Origin: an uncultured Mycolicibacterium sp.
GTDB lineage: Bacteria; Actinomycetota; Actinomycetes; Mycobacteriales; Mycobacteriaceae
Direction: 5' to 3'
DNA: 64,000 nucleotides
NCBI RefSeq assembly: GCF_937941905.1
Contig: NZ_CALDGS010000046.1
Coordinates: 14,538 to 78,537 of the forward strand
Made by a program: the position numbers and the translations under genes
Shown here: positions 25,586 to 35,584 of the stretch, in pieces
Layout: every line of letters begins with the position of its first letter
Numbering within the stretch: the first letter of the stretch is position 1
Notes under the pieces: generated by a model
What the model saw: only the letters and a program-made list of their open reading frames with translations
Told to the model about the DNA's origin: nothing
Database searches by the model: none

Positions 25586-27064
25586 GTGAGCACGGTCGTC
25601 GACGAGACCGCCCGGCCCGGTCCGCCGCCGCTGGGCGACCGGTTCGCGCGGGAACTGCCCGAGCTGGCCGTGCCGTGGCGGGCCGAACCGGTGCCGGCGC
25701 CACGACTGCTGCTGCTCAACACCACGCTGGCCACCGAGCTCGGCCTGGACCCGGATTGGCTGGCCGCTCCCGACGGGGTGGCCTTCCTGGTCGGCGCGAA
25801 CCTGCCGGCGGGGGCGGCGCCGGTGGCGCAGGCCTACGCCGGGCACCAGTTCGGCGGGTACGCACCGCGGCTGGGCGACGGCCGGGCGCTGCTGCTCGGC
25901 GAGCTCGTCGACCCGGCCGGCCGGGCGTGGGATCTGCACCTGAAGGGCTCGGGCGCCACCCCGTTCGCGCGCGGCGGCGACGGCTACGCCGCGGTCGGCC
26001 CGATGCTGCGCGAGTACGTCGTCGCCGAGGCGATGCACGCGTTGGGGATTCCGACCACCCGGGCGCTGGCGGTGGTGGCCACCGGCCGGACGGTGTACCG
26101 CGAGACCGCGCTGCCGGGGGCGGTGCTGGTCCGGGTGGCGGCCAGCCATCTGCGGGTGGGCACCTTCCAGTACGCGGCGCAGCTCGCCCACGTCACCGAC
26201 GATCCGGGCCTGCTGCGCCGGCTGGCCGATCACGCGATCGACCGGCACCACCCGGACGCGGCCCGGGCCGACAACCCGTACCTGGCGCTGTTCGAGGCGG
26301 TGGTCACCGCGCAGGCGCGGCTGGTGGCGCGCTGGATGCTGGCCGGGTTCGTGCACGGGGTGATGAACACCGACAACACCACGATCTCCGGCGAGACCAT
26401 CGACTACGGCCCGTGCGCGTTCCTGGACGGCTACCACCCGGCGACGGTGTTCAGCTCGATCGACACCGGCGGCCGCTACGCCTACGGCAACCAGCCGGCG
26501 GTCGCGGTGTGGAACCTGGCCCGGTTCGCCGAGGCGCTGTTGCCGCTGATCGACGCCGACGCCGAGCAGGCGGTGGCGGCGGCCACCGCGGCGCTGCACC
26601 GGTTCGGCGCCGAGTACCGGGCGGCGTACGGGGCCGGGATGGCGGCCAAGCTCGGCCTGCCCGACGGCGCCCCCGACGGGTTGGCCGACGAGCTGCTCGA
26701 GCTGCTGGCGGCCGACCGGGTGGACTTCACCTCGTTCTTCCGGGCGCTGGGCGCGGCGGCTCGCGGCGACGACGCCGCGGTGCGCCGCAGGTTCGCCGAC
26801 CCCGCCCGGTTCGACCCCTGGCTGGCGCGGTGGCGCGCCGCCGGTCCGGACCCGGCGGTGATGGACCGGGTGAACCCGGTCCACATCCCGCGCAACCACC
26901 TCGTCGAGGAGGCGCTGGCCGCGGCCGAGGACGGGGACCTCGGGCCGGTGCGACGGCTGCTCGCGGCGGTGACCGCGCCGTTCGATCCGCGCCCCGACCT
27001 GGCCCGCTACGCCGAGCCGGCACCGCCGGAGTTCGGGCCGTACCGGACGTTCTGCGGCACGTGA
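25586..27064 (+). CDS. selO: SelO-family protein adenylyltransferase
   Basis: A 492-residue pseudokinase-fold enzyme (YdiU/UPF0061) that transfers AMP to Ser/Thr/Tyr of target proteins, probably in redox defence. Seen: [35 protein letters not shown], the [12 protein letters not shown] metal loop and DYGPCAFLD. The conserved C-terminal Cys is present in FCGT at the very end, where some homologues carry selenocysteine. GTG 25586 is chosen because the family's N-terminal FARELPEL region follows shortly. Confidence 0.92.
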   Translation: MSTVVDETARPGPPPLGDRFARELPELAVPWRAEPVPAPRLLLLNTTLATELGLDPDWLAAPDGVAFLVGANLPAGAAPVAQAYAGHQFGGYAPRLGDGRALLLGELVDPAGRAWDLHLKGSGATPFARGGDGYAAVGPMLREYVVAEAMHALGIPTTRALAVVATGRTVYRETALPGAVLVRVAASHLRVGTFQYAAQLAHVTDDPGLLRRLADHAIDRHHPDAARADNPYLALFEAVVTAQARLVARWMLAGFVHGVMNTDNTTISGETIDYGPCAFLDGYHPATVFSSIDTGGRYAYGNQPAVAVWNLARFAEALLPLIDADAEQAVAAATAALHRFGAEYRAAYGAGMAAKLGLPDGAPDGLADELLELLAADRVDFTSFFRALGAAARGDDAAVRRRFADPARFDPWLARWRAAGPDPAVMDRVNPVHIPRNHLVEEALAAAEDGDLGPVRRLLAAVTAPFDPRPDLARYAEPAPPEFGPYRTFCGT

Positions 27065-27109
27065 GCCGACGGCCCGGCCGGTAGCCTTGCTGTCCGTGGT
27101 GGAGACACG

Positions 27110-28057
27110 ATGAGCGGCCTGTTCGCCCTGCTCGACGATGTGGCGGCGCTGGCCAAGCTGGCCGCGTCCTCGGTCGACGACGTGGGCGCCGCCGCCGGCC
27201 GGGCCACCGCGAAGGCGGCCGGGGTGGTGGTCGACGACACCGCGGTCACGCCGCAGTACGTGCACGGCATCACCCCCGAGCGGGAGCTGCCGATCATCAA
27301 GCGCATCGCGGTCGGTTCGATCCGCAACAAGCTGCTGATCATCCTGCCGGTGGCGCTGCTGCTCAGCCAGTTCCTGCCCTGGCTGTTGACCCCGATCCTG
27401 ATGGTCGGCGCCACCTACCTGTGCTTCGAGGGCGCCGAGAAGGTGTGGCACCGCGTCGGCGGCCACCACCCGACGGCCGCGCCGGCGGCGGCGGTCGGCC
27501 CGGACGCCGAGCGGCGGGTGGCGGCGGGCGCGATCCGCACCGACCTCATCCTGTCCGCGGAGATCATGGTGATCGCGCTCAACGAGGTCGCCGACCAGCC
27601 GTTCCTGCCCCGGCTGCTGATCCTGGTGGTGGTGGCGCTGGTGATCACCGCCGGGGTCTACGGGGTGGTCGCGGCGATCGTGAAGATGGACGACGTCGGG
27701 CTGCGCCTGGCCCACCACCGGGGTGCGCGGTTCGTCCGGCGCCTGGGCCGGCTACTGGTGGTCGGCATGCCGAAGTTGCTCGCCGCGCTGTCGGTGATCG
27801 GCACCGTCGCGATGCTGTGGGTGGGCGGGCACATCCTGCTGGTCGGCACCGACACCCTGGGCTGGCACGGCCCGTACGGGCTGATGCACCACGCATCGGA
27901 GGCGGTCCGGCACGCCACCGGCCCGGCGGGGCCGGTGCTGGCCTGGCTGGTCGACACCGGCATCTCGGCGGTGGTGGGCCTGGTGGTGGGCAGCCTGGTG
28001 GTGGGGCTGTTGCGGGTGCTGCCGCGGCCGCGCCGGGCCGCCCGGCGTCACACGTAG
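27110..28057 (+). CDS. DUF808 inner-membrane protein (YedI family)
   Basis: The 315-residue protein starts MSGLFALLDDVAALAK, the hallmark of DUF808. The family pattern continues with KAAGVVVDDTAVTPQYVHG, ERELPIIKRIAVGSIRNK and CFEGAEKVWH. There are four to six membrane segments in the second half. The function is unknown. GGTGGAGA precedes the ATG. Its 3' end overlaps the convergent MFS gene by 10 bases. Confidence 0.9.
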   Translation: MSGLFALLDDVAALAKLAASSVDDVGAAAGRATAKAAGVVVDDTAVTPQYVHGITPERELPIIKRIAVGSIRNKLLIILPVALLLSQFLPWLLTPILMVGATYLCFEGAEKVWHRVGGHHPTAAPAAAVGPDAERRVAAGAIRTDLILSAEIMVIALNEVADQPFLPRLLILVVVALVITAGVYGVVAAIVKMDDVGLRLAHHRGARFVRRLGRLLVVGMPKLLAALSVIGTVAMLWVGGHILLVGTDTLGWHGPYGLMHHASEAVRHATGPAGPVLAWLVDTGISAVVGLVVGSLVVGLLRVLPRPRRAARRHT

Positions 28058-29259
28058 CGGTTACGCCCGGCCAGCGCCCCGGCACAGATCTGTACCGCGT
28101 AGACGCCCAGTACCAGCAGCCAGGGCACCGTCCAGCCGGCGGTGAGGTCACGCAGCGCGCCGAACGCGAACGGGCCGATCCCGGCCAGCAGGTAGCCGAT
28201 GCCCTGGGCCATCCCGGACAGCCGGGCGGTGTCGTCGGCGGTGCGGGCGCGCAGCCCGATGACCGTCAGCGCCAGCGAGAACACGCTCATGCCCAGCCCG
28301 ACGAGCAGCGTCCACAGCAGCGGGGCGGCCGCCGGCGCGAGCAGCAGGCCCAGCACGCCGGTCACCCCGGGCACGCCGAGCCCGACGATCCAGCCGCTCT
28401 GGCCGCGCGCCGACCGGGCGGCCAGCGGTGCGACGAGGATGCTGATCGGCACCGCGATCAGCGACATCAACCCCACCAGCAGCCCGGCGGTGGACTTGTC
28501 CACGCCGGCGTCGATGAACACTTCGGGCAGCCAGCCCATCATCACGTAGGCGAGTGCCGACTGGCAGCCGAAGAACAGCGTCACCGTCCAGGCCAACCGG
28601 TTGCGCAGCAACGAGCGGCCCCGGGCCGCCGGTGCCGGGCCGTCCACCCGGGGCACCCCGCGCGCGGCCGGCAGCCACAGCAACAGCGCCGCGGCGGCCA
28701 GCACCGCCCAGCCGCCCAGCCCGCCGCGCCAGCCGCCCAGGGTCTGCTCCATCGGCGGTGTGAGGGCCGAACCGAGCGCGCCGCCGCCCTGCAGCGCGGC
28801 GGTGTACAGGCCGGTCATCAGCCCGACGCGGGCCGGGAAGGACGCCTTGATCACCACCGGGATCAGCACGTTGGCCAGCGCGATGCCGCCGGTGGCGATC
28901 AGCGTGCCGCCGAGCAGCACCAGCGGGCCGGCCGCCACCCGGGCCAGCAGGCCGGCGGTCAGCACCGCCAGCGCCACGGTGATGGCCGGGCCCAGGCCGA
29001 TCCGACGGGCCAACCACGGGGCGGTCAGCCCGGCGGCGGCGAAGCACAGCCCCGGCAGCGTGGTGAGCACCCCGGCCCAGGTGGCCGAGGTGCCGAAGGT
29101 GTCGCGGATCGCCCCGAGCAGCGGGCCGACGCTGGTGATCGCCGGGCGCAGGTTCAGCGCGGTGAGCAGCACCGCCACCGTCAGCAGCACCCCGCCGGCC
29201 GCCCGGGCACCGCCACCGGGCCGGAGTGCGGGGGTCTCGATGGCGGGCCGGCGACTCAC
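28048..29259 (-). CDS. MFS transporter, CynX/NimT type
   Basis: A 403-residue protein with 12 predicted membrane segments. The first helix region LNLRPAITSVGPLLGAIRDTFG and the LARRIGLG loop are typical of the cyanate/2-nitroimidazole transporter branch of the major facilitator superfamily. The substrate cannot be predicted. GTG 29259 has GAGG 8 bases upstream. It is divergent from the CobW gene across 42 bases. Confidence 0.82.
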   Translation of the reverse strand: MSRRPAIETPALRPGGGARAAGGVLLTVAVLLTALNLRPAITSVGPLLGAIRDTFGTSATWAGVLTTLPGLCFAAAGLTAPWLARRIGLGPAITVALAVLTAGLLARVAAGPLVLLGGTLIATGGIALANVLIPVVIKASFPARVGLMTGLYTAALQGGGALGSALTPPMEQTLGGWRGGLGGWAVLAAAALLLWLPAARGVPRVDGPAPAARGRSLLRNRLAWTVTLFFGCQSALAYVMMGWLPEVFIDAGVDKSTAGLLVGLMSLIAVPISILVAPLAARSARGQSGWIVGLGVPGVTGVLGLLLAPAAAPLLWTLLVGLGMSVFSLALTVIGLRARTADDTARLSGMAQGIGYLLAGIGPFAFGALRDLTAGWTVPWLLVLGVYAVQICAGALAGRNRYV

Positions 29260-29301
29260 CCCGGTAGCCTCTCACGGCGGTGCTCGCCAGAAGGGAGTGC
29301 G

Positions 29302-30309
29302 GTGGCCCAGATCCCCGTCATCGCGTTGACCGGCTATCTCGGGGCCGGCAAGACGAGCCTGCTCAACCACGTGCTGAAGGCGCCCGGTGCCCGAATCGGC
29401 GTGGTGATCAACGACTTCGGTGAGATCAACGTCGACGCCGCCCTGGTGTCGGGGCAGATCGACGAGCCGGCCTCGATCGCCGGCGGGTGCATCTGCTGCC
29501 TGCCCGACGAGGGCGGGCTGGACGCGGCGCTGGAGAAACTGTCGGACCCGCGGCTGCGGTTGGACGCCATCATCGTCGAGGCCAGCGGGATGGCCGATCC
29601 GATCGCGGTGTCTCGGATCATCCGGTTCAGCGGGGCCGAGCGGGTCCGTCCCGGCGGGGTCGTCGATGTGATCGACGCCGCACGGCATTTCGAGACGGTG
29701 GACCGCGGCGGGACGGCACCGGCCCGGTACGGGGCGGCCTCGCTGGTGGTGGTCAACAAGCTCGACCAGGTGCCCGGCCGGGACGAGGTGCTGGCCCGCA
29801 TCGCCGCGCGGGTGGCCGAGCGCAACCCGGCCGCGCACGTCGTCGGCGCGGTCGGCGGGCGGGTGGACCCGGCGCTGCTCTACGACGTGGCCGAGCAGCC
29901 CGAGGAGGCCGCCGGCCAACTGTCGCTGCGCGAGCTGCTGGTCGGGGACGAGGAACACCACCATGTGCACGCCGCGTCGGTGACCGTCGGCCGCGCCGGC
30001 TGCATCGACCCCGACCCGCTGCTGACCCTCGCGGAGAACCCGCCGCCGGGGGTGTACCGGCTCAAGGGCACGGTCGCGGTCGGCTACCGCGACCGGGTGC
30101 GCGGCTACGTCGTCAACGTCGTGGGCCCGTCGGTGCACGTGGCGACGGTGCGCTCGGCCCCGGCGGTGAGCTCGCTGGTGGCGATCGGCACCGACCTCGA
30201 CACCGACGCGGTGCGGGCGCGGCTGGAGGACGCGCTGGTGTCCTGCGCCGGCCCGGCCCCGTCGGTCGGCATCCGCCGGCTGCAACGCTACCGGCGACTG
30301 AGCATCTGA
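29302..30309 (+). CDS. CobW/G3E-family GTPase, probable metal chaperone
   Basis: The 335-residue protein has Walker A GYLGAGKT (11-18), the metal-binding CxCC (C63, C65, C66), ASGMADP, the NKLD guanine motif, a His-rich EEHHHVH linker and a CobW C-terminal domain. Such G3E GTPases deliver zinc or cobalt to client proteins. GTG 29302 has AAGGGA a few bases before it. No Zur-type box is evident in the short upstream region. Confidence 0.88.
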   Translation: MAQIPVIALTGYLGAGKTSLLNHVLKAPGARIGVVINDFGEINVDAALVSGQIDEPASIAGGCICCLPDEGGLDAALEKLSDPRLRLDAIIVEASGMADPIAVSRIIRFSGAERVRPGGVVDVIDAARHFETVDRGGTAPARYGAASLVVVNKLDQVPGRDEVLARIAARVAERNPAAHVVGAVGGRVDPALLYDVAEQPEEAAGQLSLRELLVGDEEHHHVHAASVTVGRAGCIDPDPLLTLAENPPPGVYRLKGTVAVGYRDRVRGYVVNVVGPSVHVATVRSAPAVSSLVAIGTDLDTDAVRARLEDALVSCAGPAPSVGIRRLQRYRRLSI

Positions 30310-30342
30310 CCGCCGCGCCGGTTCGGTGCGTCACACTGGGTC

Positions 30343-30894
30343 GTGGCCCTTTCCGCGACGGTGTTCAAGGTCGACCTCGGCATCGCCGACGTCGACCACG
30401 GGTACTACGCCGATCACCCGCTGACCGTGGCCCGTCACCCCAGTGAGACCGACGAGCGGATGGTGGTGCGCCTGCTGGCGTTCGCGCTGCGGGCCCACCG
30501 GCTCGCCGAGCTCGACGCACAGCTGGGCTTCGGGCCGGGGCTGTCCACCCCGGACGCGCCGGATCTGCGGCTGGCCGACCGCACCGGCCGGGTCCTGGAG
30601 TGGATCGACGTCGGCCTGTCCGACGCCCGCGCCCTGGGCCGGGCGAGCGGCCGGGCCGAGCGGGTGGTGCTGTTCCCCTTCGCCGCCGGGACACCCGCCT
30701 GGTGGCGCACCGTCGGCCCGAAAGTGGCCGGGCTGTCCAATCTTTCGGTGCTGCAGATCCCGCATCCACCGGTGCGCCGGCTGGCCGGTGCGGTCGGCCG
30801 CCGGATGACCGCGCGGGTGCTGGTGCTGGCCGACGAGGTCACGGTGACCCTGGGCGACGTCGAGGTCGCCTTCACCCCCGAGCGGTTGCGCTGA
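30343..30894 (+). CDS. YaeQ family protein
   Basis: The 183-residue protein matches YaeQ, a PD-(D/E)XK nuclease-fold family of unclear function: MALSATVFKVDLGIADVDHGYY, then TVARHPSETDERM, LEWIDVG and the AGTPAWW region are all conserved. The start is a GTG 33 bases after the CobW stop, so they may be cotranscribed. It converges on the PucR gene, whose stop is 4 bases away. Confidence 0.87.
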   Translation: MALSATVFKVDLGIADVDHGYYADHPLTVARHPSETDERMVVRLLAFALRAHRLAELDAQLGFGPGLSTPDAPDLRLADRTGRVLEWIDVGLSDARALGRASGRAERVVLFPFAAGTPAWWRTVGPKVAGLSNLSVLQIPHPPVRRLAGAVGRRMTARVLVLADEVTVTLGDVEVAFTPERLR

Positions 30895-30898
30895 GGTG

Positions 30899-32173
30899 TC
30901 AGCCCGCGGGCGCGAGCACCGCCTGCCGGAAATGGCTGCAGGCCAGCAGGGCGAGTTCGACGTCGAGGCGGTCGTCGCCGATCGGCCTGCCCCGGCGCTC
31001 GACCGCCCGGTTCACCCGGTAGCGCACCGAGTTGGGGTGCAGCATGAGCTTCGTGGCCGCGGCCGTGTAGCTCGCCCCCTCCTGCAGGAACACCCGCAGC
31101 GTCTCCCGGAGCCGGGCGTCGCCGGCGGTGTCGCGGGCGAGGTCGCCGAGGGTCTCCCGCACCCACCGGCGGGTGTCGGCGAGGTTGTCGGCCAGCAGCG
31201 CCGCCACCGCGACCCCGCGGTCGTCGGCGGCGACGACGCGCGGCGCGGCCCCCGCCGCCGTCGCCACCTTGCGGGCGGCGCGGGCGCGCCGGTGCGACCG
31301 GCGAAAGCCGGCCAGCCCGGTGTCGGGCACACCCAGCGCGAGAAACACGTCCGGCCATTCGGTTTCGGCGAGTTCGCGGATCGTGCCGGCCGGATCGGCC
31401 GTCCCCCGGTCCACCGGCAGCCAGGCCCACCCGCTGACGGTGTCCTCGGCGACGAACAACGGGCGGTGCCGCAGCCGCAGTGCCTCGGCGGCCGCCCGGA
31501 TGAACCGCTCCAGCCGCAGCAGCTCCCCGCCGGGCGGATCGCCCGGTCCGGTCCACAGCACCAGCGCCAGGTGCCCGCCCCGCAGCGGGTACCCCACGGC
31601 CGCCGACGCAGCGTCGACGTCGACCGGGGCGTCGTCGGCCAGCATCTCGCGGACCCGGACCGCTCGCATGCTGTTGCGGTGCTCGAGCCAGCGTTCGCGC
31701 TCGACCTCGTAGGTGTCGGAGACCTGCTGGGAGATCCAGTCGATGTAGGCGAACGAGGTGGCCGAGATCCGGTCGTAGACCGCCAGCCGCAGGTCCGGGT
31801 CGGCGACGCTGCGCCGGATCTGCTCGAGGATCCGCTCCAGCATCTCCTGCTGCCCGAGCCGGTAGGCCCGGATCAGCGCGCTCACCGGGATCCCGTGCTG
31901 GGCGGCCCGCCGGGCGTACTCGAGTGCGGCGGTAGGCGGCTCGGCGCGGTCGAGGTCGATGCCGTACCGGATGACGGTGAGGACGGTCTCGACGTTGCCC
32001 GCCACGCTGAACCGCAGCAGTTCGACCAGGCGCGGATCGCCGCGCAGCTCGTCGATGTCGGCGGTGATCCGCCGCTGGATGCGCTCGACGGACTCACCGA
32101 GCTGCTCCAACAGCCGGTCGACGACGAGCGCCACCGTCGAGCTGACGTCGTCGTTGTAGCCGGGCTCCACCAC
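30899..32173 (-). CDS. PucR-family transcriptional regulator (second of three)
   Basis: The 424-residue protein has an N-terminal helical sensor region (about 1-160, with LVVDRLLEQLGESVERIQ), a central GGDEF-like/CdaR region, and a C-terminal HTH_30 domain (FLQEGASYTAAATKLMLHPNSVRYRV). GTG 32173 is chosen because TAGATT lies 7 bases upstream; the frame is open further but without family match. It is divergent from the AMP ligase operon and probably controls it. Confidence 0.85.
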   Translation of the reverse strand: MVEPGYNDDVSSTVALVVDRLLEQLGESVERIQRRITADIDELRGDPRLVELLRFSVAGNVETVLTVIRYGIDLDRAEPPTAALEYARRAAQHGIPVSALIRAYRLGQQEMLERILEQIRRSVADPDLRLAVYDRISATSFAYIDWISQQVSDTYEVERERWLEHRNSMRAVRVREMLADDAPVDVDAASAAVGYPLRGGHLALVLWTGPGDPPGGELLRLERFIRAAAEALRLRHRPLFVAEDTVSGWAWLPVDRGTADPAGTIRELAETEWPDVFLALGVPDTGLAGFRRSHRRARAARKVATAAGAAPRVVAADDRGVAVAALLADNLADTRRWVRETLGDLARDTAGDARLRETLRVFLQEGASYTAAATKLMLHPNSVRYRVNRAVERRGRPIGDDRLDVELALLACSHFRQAVLAPAG

Positions 32174-32180
32174 GCACCGC

Positions 32181-32186
32181 AATCTA
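32181..32186 (-). promoter_or_regulatory. Candidate -10 box (TAGATT) for the second PucR gene
   Basis: On the minus strand TAGATT lies 7 bases before GTG 32173, the same box and spacing class as before gluQ. The ligase promoter faces the other way in the same 128-base region; TACCGT (32288-32293) is 8 bases before its ATG. Confidence 0.45.
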
Positions 32187-32301
32187 GTCGGCGTTACCGG
32201 CGATAAGCCAGATTTTTTGTAGCGCGAATACAAACCGTGGGTCGGGGTTCGTGAGTCGGACACGGTGTGGTGCCCGTCACGCCTCCCTACCGTCTGGGGC
32301 C

Positions 32302-33774
32302 ATGTCCCCATCGCTGGAGTCCCTGTCGTCGCTACCCGACCGTCGTGCCGCATCGGATCCGGCAGCGCCGTGCCTGGCCGATGACGCGGTGACGCTGAAC
32401 AACGCCGAGTTCCGCGCGGCGGTCGAATCCGCCGCGGCCGTCCTGCACGGCCACGGCGTCGGGGCCGGCGACGTCGTCGCGGTGATGCTGCCGAACACGG
32501 TGGACCTGGTGGTGACGCTGTTCGCGGCCTGGCGGCTCGGCGCCGCGGTCACCCCGCTGAACCCGGCGCTGTCCGCCGACGAGGCCGGCTACCAGTTGAC
32601 CGACGCCGGCGCGACGGTGCTCGTCACCGCCGGCGCGACCGCCGCACCGGTCCCGGTGGTGGCGCCCGGCGAGCTGAAGCACGGCGCCGGCCCGGCGCCG
32701 GCCGTGCCCGGATCCGCCGAGCGGCTGGCGCTGCTCATCTACACCAGCGGCACCACCGGGCGCCCCAAGGGCGTGATGCTCGACCACGCGAACGTCACCG
32801 CGATGTGCGCGGCGATCATCGAGGCCTACGAGCTCTCCCCCGCCGACAGCAGCCTGCTGATCCTGCCCCTGTTCCACGTCAACGGGATTGTGGTGGGAAC
32901 GCTGTCGCCGCTGCTCGCCGGCGGTCACGTGACGATCGCCGGCCGGTTCGAGACGCGCAGCTTCTTCGAGCGGGTCCGCCGCTGCCGGCCGACGTACTTC
33001 TCGGCGGTGCCGACGATCTACACCCGGCTCGTCGAGTTGCCCGAGGACGTCGAGGTCGACACCTCGAGCCTGCGGTTCGCGGTGTGCGGAGCGGCCCCGG
33101 CCAGCGCCGAGCTGCTCGAGCGGTTCGAACGCCGCTTCGGCGTGCCGATCGTTGAGGGCTACGGGCTGTCGGAGGGCACCTGTGCCAGCACCGCGAACCC
33201 GCTGCGCGGTCCCCGCAAGCCCGGCACCGTCGGCATCCCGCTGCCCGGCCAGCGGGTCCGGATCGCCGACGGTCAGGGACGGACCCTGGGACCCAACGAG
33301 ATCGGCGAAGTGCTGATCGCCGGACCGACGGTGATGCGCGGCTACCTCAACCGCCCGGAGGAGACCGCGAAGACGATCGTGGACGGCTGGCTGCACACCG
33401 GCGACATCGGCTACCTCGACGCGGACGGCTACCTCGTGCTCGTCGACCGGGCCAAGGACATGATCATCCGCGGCGGGGAGAACATCTACCCCAAGGAGAT
33501 CGAGACCGTCGCCTACCGACTGCCGGAGATCGCCGAGGCGGCCGTGATCGGCCGGCCGCATCCGGTGTACGGCGAGGTGCCGGTGATGTACCTCGCCCCC
33601 GCACCCGGACACCCGATCGACACCGACGCGGTACGCCGGCACCTGGCCGCGTCGCTGGCGAAATACAAACAGCCCGTGGAGATCACCGTGCTCGACGCGC
33701 TTCCCAAGAACGCGGTCGGCAAGATCGACAAGCCGGCCATCCGCAGACTCGACGCGGCCGCCCGGACGGCCTGA
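32302..33774 (+). CDS. Class I adenylate-forming acyl-CoA ligase
   Basis: The 490-residue protein has the AMP-binding P-loop YTSGTTGRPKG at residues 147-157, GYGLSEGT, the GWLHTGD motif, DRAKDMIIRGGENIYPKEIE, and the C-terminal catalytic lysine in NAVGKIDK. These show a fatty acid or aromatic acid CoA ligase rather than a non-ribosomal peptide domain, as no carrier domain follows. The acid substrate is unknown. The next two genes follow 28 bases later and with a 4-base overlap. Confidence 0.9.
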   Translation: MSPSLESLSSLPDRRAASDPAAPCLADDAVTLNNAEFRAAVESAAAVLHGHGVGAGDVVAVMLPNTVDLVVTLFAAWRLGAAVTPLNPALSADEAGYQLTDAGATVLVTAGATAAPVPVVAPGELKHGAGPAPAVPGSAERLALLIYTSGTTGRPKGVMLDHANVTAMCAAIIEAYELSPADSSLLILPLFHVNGIVVGTLSPLLAGGHVTIAGRFETRSFFERVRRCRPTYFSAVPTIYTRLVELPEDVEVDTSSLRFAVCGAAPASAELLERFERRFGVPIVEGYGLSEGTCASTANPLRGPRKPGTVGIPLPGQRVRIADGQGRTLGPNEIGEVLIAGPTVMRGYLNRPEETAKTIVDGWLHTGDIGYLDADGYLVLVDRAKDMIIRGGENIYPKEIETVAYRLPEIAEAAVIGRPHPVYGEVPVMYLAPAPGHPIDTDAVRRHLAASLAKYKQPVEITVLDALPKNAVGKIDKPAIRRLDAAARTA

Positions 33775-33802
33775 GCCGAGCATCGAAAGCGAAGGCAGCG
33801 AA

Positions 33803-35584
33803 ATGAGTTTCACTCAGCACGACTACCCCGACGTCAACCCCCAGGAGTTCCTGCGCAAGCCGCTGCTGGAGCGGATCCGCATCCTGAGCAACCACTGGGT
33901 CGAACACGGCTTCGGCACACCGTCGATGGTGGCGGTCCTCTACATCACCAAGGTGACGGTGCTCTACATCCTCGGCGGCGTCGTCGTCGCGACGGTGACC
34001 TCCGGGCTGCCCGCGTTCTGGCACGTCTCGCAGTGGTGGAACGAGCCGATCGTCTACCAGAAGCTCATCCTGTGGACGGTGCTGCTGGAGGCCATGGGGC
34101 TGGGCGGCTCCTGGGGGCCGTTGGCGGGCAAGGTCAAGCCGATGACCGGTGGCATCCAGTTCTGGCTGCGCCGCGGCACGATCCGGCTGCGGCCCTGGAC
34201 CTGGGTGCCGTTCACCGCCGGGAACCGCCGGGGCTGGCCGGACATCGTGCTCTACGCGGCGTTGCTCGTCTCGCTCGCCGTCGCGCTCGTCGCCCCCGGC
34301 GTGCCGACCGACTCCCTGCTGGACCGGTTGCCGCACAACACCTCCGGCCTGGTGAACCCGGCGTTGATGGTCGCCCCGATCGTGCTGCTGATCCTGGTCG
34401 GGCTGCGGGACAAGACGATCTTCCTGGCCGCCCGCGGCGAGCAGTACCTACCGGCGATGGTGTTCTTCACGGTGTTGGGGTTCACCGACATGATCGTCGC
34501 GCTCAAGCTGCTCATCGTGGTCGTCTGGGTCGGGGCCGGGATCTCCAAGATCGGCCGGCATTTCGCCCGCGTCATCCCGCCGATGACCAGCAACAGTCCG
34601 ACGCTGGCCAAACTGCCCGCGTTCAAGCGCGCCATGTACCGCGCCCCGGGTCGCGACCTGCGGCCCTCGCGCCTGGCCGAGTTCATGGCGCACGTGCTGG
34701 GCACCGGGGTGGAGGTGCTCGCGCCACTGGTGCTGCTGTTCTCGCACAACAAACCGCTGACGGTGGCCGCCGTGGTGCTCATGCTCGGCCTGCACCTCTA
34801 CATCATCTCGGCGTTCCCGCTGGCGGTGCCGCTGGAGTGGAACGTGCTGTTCTCGTTCGCCACCGTGTTCCTGTTCCTGGGTTTCCCGGCCTGGGAGGGC
34901 TATGCGGTCGGCGACATGTCCTCGCCGTGGCTGACCGCCGGGATCGTCGCGGCGCTGCTGTTCTTCCCGATCCTGGGCAGCTTCCGGCCGGACAAGGTCT
35001 CGTTCCTGCCCTCGATGCGCCAGTACTCGGGCAACTGGGCCTGCTCGGTGTGGGCGTTCGCGCCGGGCGCGGAGGCCAAACTCGACCGGGTTCACCGGCC
35101 CGCGCACAACCAGATCGACCAGTTCATCGCCTTCGGCTACGACCCGGAGTGGGCCGCGGTCATCATGAACCTGCCCGCGACCTTCCGGTCGATGCACACC
35201 CAGGGCCGCGGGCTGATCTCGGTGCTGCTCAAGCATCTGCCCGACATCGACGCCCGGACGGTGCGGGAGGGTGAATGGGTGTGCAATTCGCTGATCGGCT
35301 GGAACTTCGGGGACGGTCACCTGCACGATGAACGGATGATCGCCGCGGTGCAGGAGCAGGTCGGGTTCGAGCCGGGTGAGCTGGTGGTGGCCTGGGCGGA
35401 GTCGCAGGCCTGGGGCAGCCCGGTCCAGCACTACAAGCTCATCGACGCGGCCCTGGGCGTCGTCGAGACCGGTACCTGGCGGGTCGACGACGTCGCCGAG
35501 GCCCAGCCCTGGCTGCCGGACGGGCCGGTGCCCACTACCGTCACCTGGTCGCGGTTCCGCGACGGTCGGGGGGCGATGGCGTGA
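33803..35584 (+). CDS. DUF3556 multi-pass membrane protein
   Basis: The 593-residue protein belongs to a conserved mycobacterial/rhodococcal family of unknown function. About ten hydrophobic segments lie between residues 45 and 400, followed by a soluble C-terminal domain of about 190 residues. Distinct stretches include PQEFLRKPLLERIRILSNHW at the N terminus and LPSMRQYSGNWA near the start of the soluble part. It is flanked by an acyl-CoA ligase and an FAD oxidoreductase, so it probably acts on a lipid or hydrophobic acid at the membrane. Confidence 0.75.
   Translation: MSFTQHDYPDVNPQEFLRKPLLERIRILSNHWVEHGFGTPSMVAVLYITKVTVLYILGGVVVATVTSGLPAFWHVSQWWNEPIVYQKLILWTVLLEAMGLGGSWGPLAGKVKPMTGGIQFWLRRGTIRLRPWTWVPFTAGNRRGWPDIVLYAALLVSLAVALVAPGVPTDSLLDRLPHNTSGLVNPALMVAPIVLLILVGLRDKTIFLAARGEQYLPAMVFFTVLGFTDMIVALKLLIVVVWVGAGISKIGRHFARVIPPMTSNSPTLAKLPAFKRAMYRAPGRDLRPSRLAEFMAHVLGTGVEVLAPLVLLFSHNKPLTVAAVVLMLGLHLYIISAFPLAVPLEWNVLFSFATVFLFLGFPAWEGYAVGDMSSPWLTAGIVAALLFFPILGSFRPDKVSFLPSMRQYSGNWACSVWAFAPGAEAKLDRVHRPAHNQIDQFIAFGYDPEWAAVIMNLPATFRSMHTQGRGLISVLLKHLPDIDARTVREGEWVCNSLIGWNFGDGHLHDERMIAAVQEQVGFEPGELVVAWAESQAWGSPVQHYKLIDAALGVVETGTWRVDDVAEAQPWLPDGPVPTTVTWSRFRDGRGAMA

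Noticed and set aside
25586..25586. Longer selO start using the frame open from 24821
   Set aside because: The extension has shadow-like composition, overlaps the GGDEF gene antisense and adds nothing that matches SelO.
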